Shown: piece after piece, positions 26,766 through 30,905 of the stretch
Position numbering within the stretch: the first letter of the stretch is position 1
Layout: the number at the start of each line of letters is the position of its first letter
From: an uncultured Planctomycetaceae bacterium
GTDB lineage: Bacteria; Planctomycetota; Planctomycetia; Pirellulales; Pirellulaceae
Reading direction: 5' to 3'
Assembly (NCBI GenBank): GCA_903927685.1
Contig: CAIYOB010001495.1
Span: forward strand, 1-30,905
Length of the DNA stretch: 30,905 nt
The notes under the pieces: model-generated
What the model saw: only the letters and a program-made list of their open reading frames with translations
Told to the model about the DNA's origin: nothing
The model's database searches: none
Program-made: the position numbers and the translations under genes

Positions 26766-27070
26766 GACATGCCCCTCCCCTGCAAGAGTCCGTCAGCCGC
26801 ACGCCAGGGCGGCGCACTCCCGCGAACCAGCCACTGACTTTGAGTGCGGCTGCCGTGCGCAGAATGAAGTCACGAAACTAGCCGGGCACTGCAAAGGAAG
26901 CATGAACTTCGTGTGAAGAAAGGGAGAATTCGCGGAGGCCCGGCACCGGGTGTGCGATGCACGGCCGGAACTCCGGCATGCGAAGAGAGTCCACGAGGTG
27001 GATGTTGCTCAGCGACGGCACGCGAACGCGGGTGCGGGGAGTTGGAAACGGAATCGCGCGTCAACGGCTG
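26766..27070. other. Gap upstream of the signalling operon
   Basis: About 305 bases without a supported gene. It must contain the promoter of the operon running leftwards. Near 26898-26925 the bases resemble those at 16572-16600 (ATGAA-TTCG-GTGAAGAA), which is the far end of the duplicated small-ORF region. So the gap carries decayed sequence of that family. Confidence 0.35.
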
Positions 27071-27337
27071 CTAGGCTTCCGACGACTGGCGCCGCTTCGA
27101 CACTTGAGGCCGCCCCAGCTTTCGCTCTTCCACGACGTAACAGACGTGGGCGACTGGGTCGAGGACGCCGCGCAGCCCGTGGGCATGGTCATCCATCCGC
27201 TCGAGACACCGCCGTGACGTCAGCAGGCGACAATAGAACTCGGGGTCCACGAAGCGGGTTTCAATCCCTGTCACACTCGGCCCTTGAATGATTGTCGGAC
27301 ACATTTTCAGCATCGCTCCTGGCTGGATTCGGATCAT
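27071..27337 (-). CDS. Small hypothetical protein, member of a two-copy family in this window
   Basis: An 88-residue frame with ATG at 27337 and GGGAGG seven bases upstream; a second ATG eleven codons further in follows CAGGAG. It reads [29 protein letters not shown], then [19 protein letters not shown], and ends with a basic tail. The middle part is matched by the degenerate copy at 16544-16828, and the match is better on this strand and frame than on the opposite one, which argues for real coding. No membrane segment, signal or known motif. Function unknown; the region is divergent from the 113-residue gene to its right. Confidence 0.5.
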   Translation of the reverse strand: MIRIQPGAMLKMCPTIIQGPSVTGIETRFVDPEFYCRLLTSRRCLERMDDHAHGLRGVLDPVAHVCYVVEERKLGRPQVSKRRQSSEA

Positions 27338-27669
27338 GTAGCATCCTCCCGCGATCTTGGCGGCATCCCTAACCGCCAGTCCCTATCCCGCCACCGCTCG
27401 TGAAGCTACACCCGCTAGCGTTCGGCAACAAGTACGCCAGGACTTCCCGGTCCGGATCCAGAGTCGCCTGGGATGGCGCCGGACGGCGCTACCCTTGATC
27501 CGACAAGCGATTGCGGCGGACAGGCGGGAAGTGTTAAGTTTTCATGAAGACTGCAGGATGAAGTCTTTGTTAATGTCGAGAATTTTGCTTTTCAGGAGCG
27601 AGGCCATGACTTACAACCGAGGGTAGGTCTTCGACGGCTCGTGTTACGCGCAATTCACGGCACGAAAAG
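27338..27669. other. Gap with a short leader-like ORF
   Basis: About 330 bases between divergent genes. It holds an AT-richer patch (27535-27600), a small inverted repeat AAGACT/AGTCTT at 27547-27552 and 27562-27567, and an ATG at 27606 behind AGGAG that opens a six-codon ORF (MTYNRG) ending at 27626. No larger gene seen. Confidence 0.35.
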
Positions 27670-28011
27670 ATGGCACGTCAATCCTATTTTGCTGGCGATC
27701 CCGTGATTTATCGCAAGCGGAAGTGCACGCCGCATCCCGGCCCTCGAGCCCGGCACGTGACACCGGCTCCGCGCGGCGAGGATTACGCCTACGAGGTCGA
27801 CAAGTTCTGGGTGGTCGCCGAGACGCTACCCGACCACCGCTTGGTGCTCCGCACGCGCCGCGGCAAGCTGCACGTCGTCAACGAGAATGACCCGCACCTC
27901 CGCCGTCCCAGCCTGCTGGAGAGGATTCGCTTCCGCTGGCGGTTTCCTGGCCGTCACGGATTCGCTGAAACAACTCGTACCGGTCCATCTGGCCGAGCTG
28001 TTCCCGAGTGA
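27670..28011 (+). CDS. Conserved-looking hypothetical protein, basic, 113 residues
   Basis: It reads as a compact soluble protein: QSYFAGDPVIYRKRK, CTPHPGPRARHVTPAPRGEDY, YEVDKFWVVAETLPD, HRLVLRTRRGKLHVVNENDP, then ERIRFRWRFP. The pattern of a short beta-rich domain with a KOW/Tudor-like feel (GDPV-Y, FWVV, LVLRTRRGK) suggests binding to nucleic acid or other proteins, but this is impression only. I recall similar uncharacterised planctomycete proteins. The ribosome binding site is weak (GCACGAAAAG). Codon bias weakens after about residue 92, where another frame on the opposite strand looks better, so the true C-terminus may be short or overlapping. A terminator-like hairpin follows at 28060. 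Confidence 0.62.
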   Translation: MARQSYFAGDPVIYRKRKCTPHPGPRARHVTPAPRGEDYAYEVDKFWVVAETLPDHRLVLRTRRGKLHVVNENDPHLRRPSLLERIRFRWRFPGRHGFAETTRTGPSGRAVPE

Positions 28012-28102
28012 CCCCAACAGCTTGGACCTTCCAGCGATCCAACGCTCGCGGCCTGCGGAAGCCCCTCGTTTCCGAGGGCTGTTCCTTTTGCGCAGATTTC
28101 AT
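27878..28102 (-). CDS. Possible small protein overlapping the 113-residue gene tail to tail
   Basis: A 74-residue frame from ATG at 28102. Its middle (DRWKVQAVGVTREQLGQMDR then YELFQRIRDG) looks protein-like and its third codon positions are richer in G/C than those of the opposing gene over the same bases. Against it: no clear ribosome binding site, a 134-base overlap with the convergent gene, and a terminator-like hairpin of that gene inside its first codons. An internal start is possible. Kept at low confidence. Confidence 0.25.
   Translation of the reverse strand: MKSAQKEQPSETRGFRRPRALDRWKVQAVGVTREQLGQMDRYELFQRIRDGQETASGSESSPAGWDGGGAGHSR
28059..28089 (+). terminator. Intrinsic terminator-like hairpin after the 113-residue gene
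   Basis: AGCCC-CTCG, loop TTTC, CGAGGGCT gives an 8-bp stem with one bulged C, followed by GTTCCTTTT. It is placed about 50 bases past the stop at 28011 on the same strand. Confidence 0.55.
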
Positions 28103-28248
28103 CTCGTCTTCACTCGGACTTAACGGCGCGTGAGTCAGCTGGGGGCATGATCCAGACCTTGCATTGCTTGCGGGCCCTGCGTCGCATCCGGCGTCTGTTG
28201 TTGGAACGCTCGCTCGACGACACGACCTCCCGCAAGGAGTCCACTTCC

Positions 28249-28494
28249 ATGACTCTACCCACACTTCACCCGCGCAACGCTTGCCAACCGGTCGACGCCA
28301 TGCCTGAAGATCCGACGCCGGACGAAATCGAGCGAGCCTGCCAGCAGATCCGGGCGACATGGTCCGAGCAGGAACGCCGGTACCGCCAATGGGTGCTTCG
28401 TCCCACGGAATTGGACGAGGCGCGGGCCCGCCGCGTGGCCGCGCGGGCTGGCGCGAAGACCCGCTCGCCCCAGCCTCCGCCCGTACGCCGTTGA
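28249..28494 (+). CDS. Small hypothetical protein, acidic-to-basic helical
   Basis: An 81-residue protein. The core TPDEIERACQQIRATWSEQ followed by ERRYRQWV is a predicted long helix; the C-terminus is rich in Arg, Ala and Pro. ATG at 28249 is chosen because AAGGAG lies nine bases upstream; the same frame can be read from 28147 but has no such signal there. Similar short proteins beginning with a D/E-x-I-x-x-A-C/A helix and WSE-ER-RR are familiar from planctomycete genomes, without known function. It ends 10 bases from the convergent PhoH gene stop. Confidence 0.55.
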   Translation: MTLPTLHPRNACQPVDAMPEDPTPDEIERACQQIRATWSEQERRYRQWVLRPTELDEARARRVAARAGAKTRSPQPPPVRR

Positions 28495-28504
28495 CCGCTG
28501 GCAT

Positions 28505-29848
<1,344 letters not shown>

Positions 29849-30050
29849 GGGATTCCCCGGGAGAAACGGCCGGATCGCACGACGTCGGGCACGCGTGCTC
29901 AGACTAACGCAACGTGCCGCGACCGGTCAACGCAAATCGGGGTATCTGGGGAAAAACTCACAGCATCTTAACCCGACGAGATTCACCAATTCTTAACTCA
30001 ATCCTTCTAGAGGCGGTCCGAAGAGGAAGAGATCGATGAGACGGCTTGTC

Positions 30051-30080
30051 GGCATGACATGGGCCACGTTGGGTCATGCC
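30051..30080. repeat. Hairpin upstream of small membrane protein genes
   Basis: GGCATGAC (30051-30058) and GTCATGCC (30073-30080) are exact inverses around a 14-base loop. They lie 49 bases before the ATG at 30129, within the 280-base gap that also holds the promoter of phoH. It may be an operator, a 5' UTR hairpin or a REP-type palindrome. No gene is seen in this gap. Confidence 0.4.
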
Positions 30081-30128
30081 GGCGACCGGAACCGGCTTGC
30101 AAGTTAGCAGCGAGGGAGAAGTGCTAAA

Positions 30129-30368
30129 ATGCGATACCTCTTGGCGACGGTGATGACCTTGGTGAGCGGGTTTCTCGGCGGAGTGATCGGCTGGTGGGCA
30201 GGCGTGGCGATGGATCGCTTTCGCTGGTTGGGCCTGGGGCCGGAGGAATTCTGGCACACCGACCCCGAAAACGTTTGGGCCTGGGGATTCATGATCGGGG
30301 GCTCGATCGGGGTGGCCGTGGGCCTGACCGCGTCGGCTTGGGTCTTGCGACGAGGCCGCCGACCTTGA
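30129..30368 (+). CDS. Small membrane protein, two helices, 79 residues
   Basis: Starts MRYLLATVMTLVSGFLGGVIGWW, a membrane helix with small-residue packing, then a loop with FRWLGLGPEEFWHTDPENVW, then a second helix (AWGFMIGGSIGVAVGLTASAWVL) and an RRGRRP tail, which places both ends on the cytoplasmic side by the positive-inside rule. Ribosome binding site AGGGAG about ten bases upstream of ATG. The second small membrane protein gene starts 50 bases downstream and may be in the same operon. Function unknown. Confidence 0.68.
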   Translation: MRYLLATVMTLVSGFLGGVIGWWAGVAMDRFRWLGLGPEEFWHTDPENVWAWGFMIGGSIGVAVGLTASAWVLRRGRRP

Positions 30369-30418
30369 TCGCCGTCGCCCTGACTCGGTGGCGAGTTTCT
30401 GGATCGAAGGAGGTTACC

Positions 30419-30655
30419 GTGCGTCGGCTATCCGTTGGTGTCGCATTCGTTTGCCTCACAGTGGGCACTCTTTGCTTTGGGATCTTCTTTGTTCAAGCGG
30501 CTGGGATCGTGATTCACATGCCAAGTGTGGATGAGGCTCTGGCACAGATCCGATCCATCCAGAGCTGGGGCTGGTACTTCCTCAGCTTGTACGTCGCCGG
30601 GTTCGCTCTCCTGTTTCTGGCGGGAACCCGACCAGCGAACGAGCGGCGAAAGTGA
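30419..30655 (+). CDS. Small membrane protein, two helices, 78 residues
   Basis: Starts at GTG (30419) behind a full Shine-Dalgarno AAGGAGG at 30407-30413, which decides the start over a longer in-frame reading from 30194. It has helix one VGVAFVCLTVGTLCFGIFFV, a short extracytoplasmic loop with MPSVDEALAQIRSIQSWGW, helix two YFLSLYVAGFALLFLAG, then a basic tail. Similar in size and layout to the protein before it, without obvious sequence similarity. Function unknown. The rest of the window (30656-30905) shows no gene. Confidence 0.62.
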   Translation: MRRLSVGVAFVCLTVGTLCFGIFFVQAAGIVIHMPSVDEALAQIRSIQSWGWYFLSLYVAGFALLFLAGTRPANERRK

Positions 30656-30782
30656 GGCCAAGTCGCGGTCAGCGACCGAACTTGCGGGTGCTAGGCATCG
30701 TTCGAGAAATAAGTGTCCGACTTGCTCGGGAGGTTCTGCGCACGCCCCGGCGCTGTGCAGGCAGCGCTCGGGCTGATCAATG

Positions 30783-30801
30783 CCCACGGCTTGTCCGTGG
30801 G
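30783..30801. repeat. Short perfect palindrome with CTTACGC tail (second copy type)
   Basis: CCCACGG (30783-30789) and CCGTGGG (30795-30801) form a perfect 7-bp stem with loop CTTGT, followed by ATACTTACGC. Same layout as the palindrome at 7161-7178. No T-run follows. Confidence 0.45.
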
Positions 30802-30905
30802 ATACTTACGCTCGGTGCTACACACGAACGCCCTTCACCACCCACCACCCCGTTCCTCAGGCCGCGACAGACTCTCGACAGTTATCTCTCGAACGGTGCT
30901 AACCA

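Noticed and set aside
30815..30902. CGGTGCTA repeated near 30815 and 30893
   Set aside because: Eight bases twice in a short region is too weak to call a repeat.

Overview
The window looks like a chromosomal segment of a planctomycete, probably of the Pirellulales type. The inference rests on high GC content, two DUF1559 pseudopilin-like proteins plus a third DUF1559-like domain in a lipoprotein, two SASA-type esterases, a Tat-exported Gfo/Idh/MocA oxidoreductase, a secreted protease-RTX protein with the N-terminal LEERAM-type motif common in planctomycete surface proteins, and several small proteins of a planctomycete flavour. No rRNA, tRNA, CRISPR array or intact transposase was seen.

Layout. 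1-5.1 kb (+ strand): the end of a sigma-54 activator, cysteine synthase, a gene-poor stretch with a probable relic of an ECF sigma factor, then two overlapping SASA esterase genes followed by a small GTGA-coupled ORF. 5.2-8.2 kb: a palindromic element in the convergent gap, a Tat-exported dehydrogenase (-), a MITE-like inverted-repeat element in the divergent gap, and a DapA/NanA-family aldolase (+). 8.2-16.4 kb (- strand): an envelope cluster, in transcription order DUF1559 pseudopilin, a zinc-ribbon PilM-like protein that appears circularly permuted, an anchored DUF1573 protein, a second DUF1559 pseudopilin, a terminator-like hairpin, and a large lipoprotein carrying a DUF1559-like head. 16.5-21 kb (-): a degenerate copy of a small ORF and a 1362-residue trypsin-like protease fused to RTX calcium-binding repeats.

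21.3-26.8 kb (-): a tight five-gene operon, in transcription order a receiver-HATPase fusion, a STAS protein, a GspE/PulE-like ATPase lacking its zinc cysteines, a two-helix membrane protein, and a hybrid histidine kinase (CBS-like, HisKA, HATPase, REC, HPt). It joins partner-switching and phosphorelay parts to a secretion/pilus-type motor. 26.8-30.9 kb: small hypothetical genes (one an apparent homologue of the degenerate copy at 16.5 kb), a PIN-PhoH protein, two small membrane proteins and short palindromes.

The best candidates for something undescribed are the permuted PilM inside the pseudopilin/DUF1573 cluster and the signalling-plus-ATPase operon. Both could belong to one pilus-like or secretion-like envelope machine, but that link is inference only.
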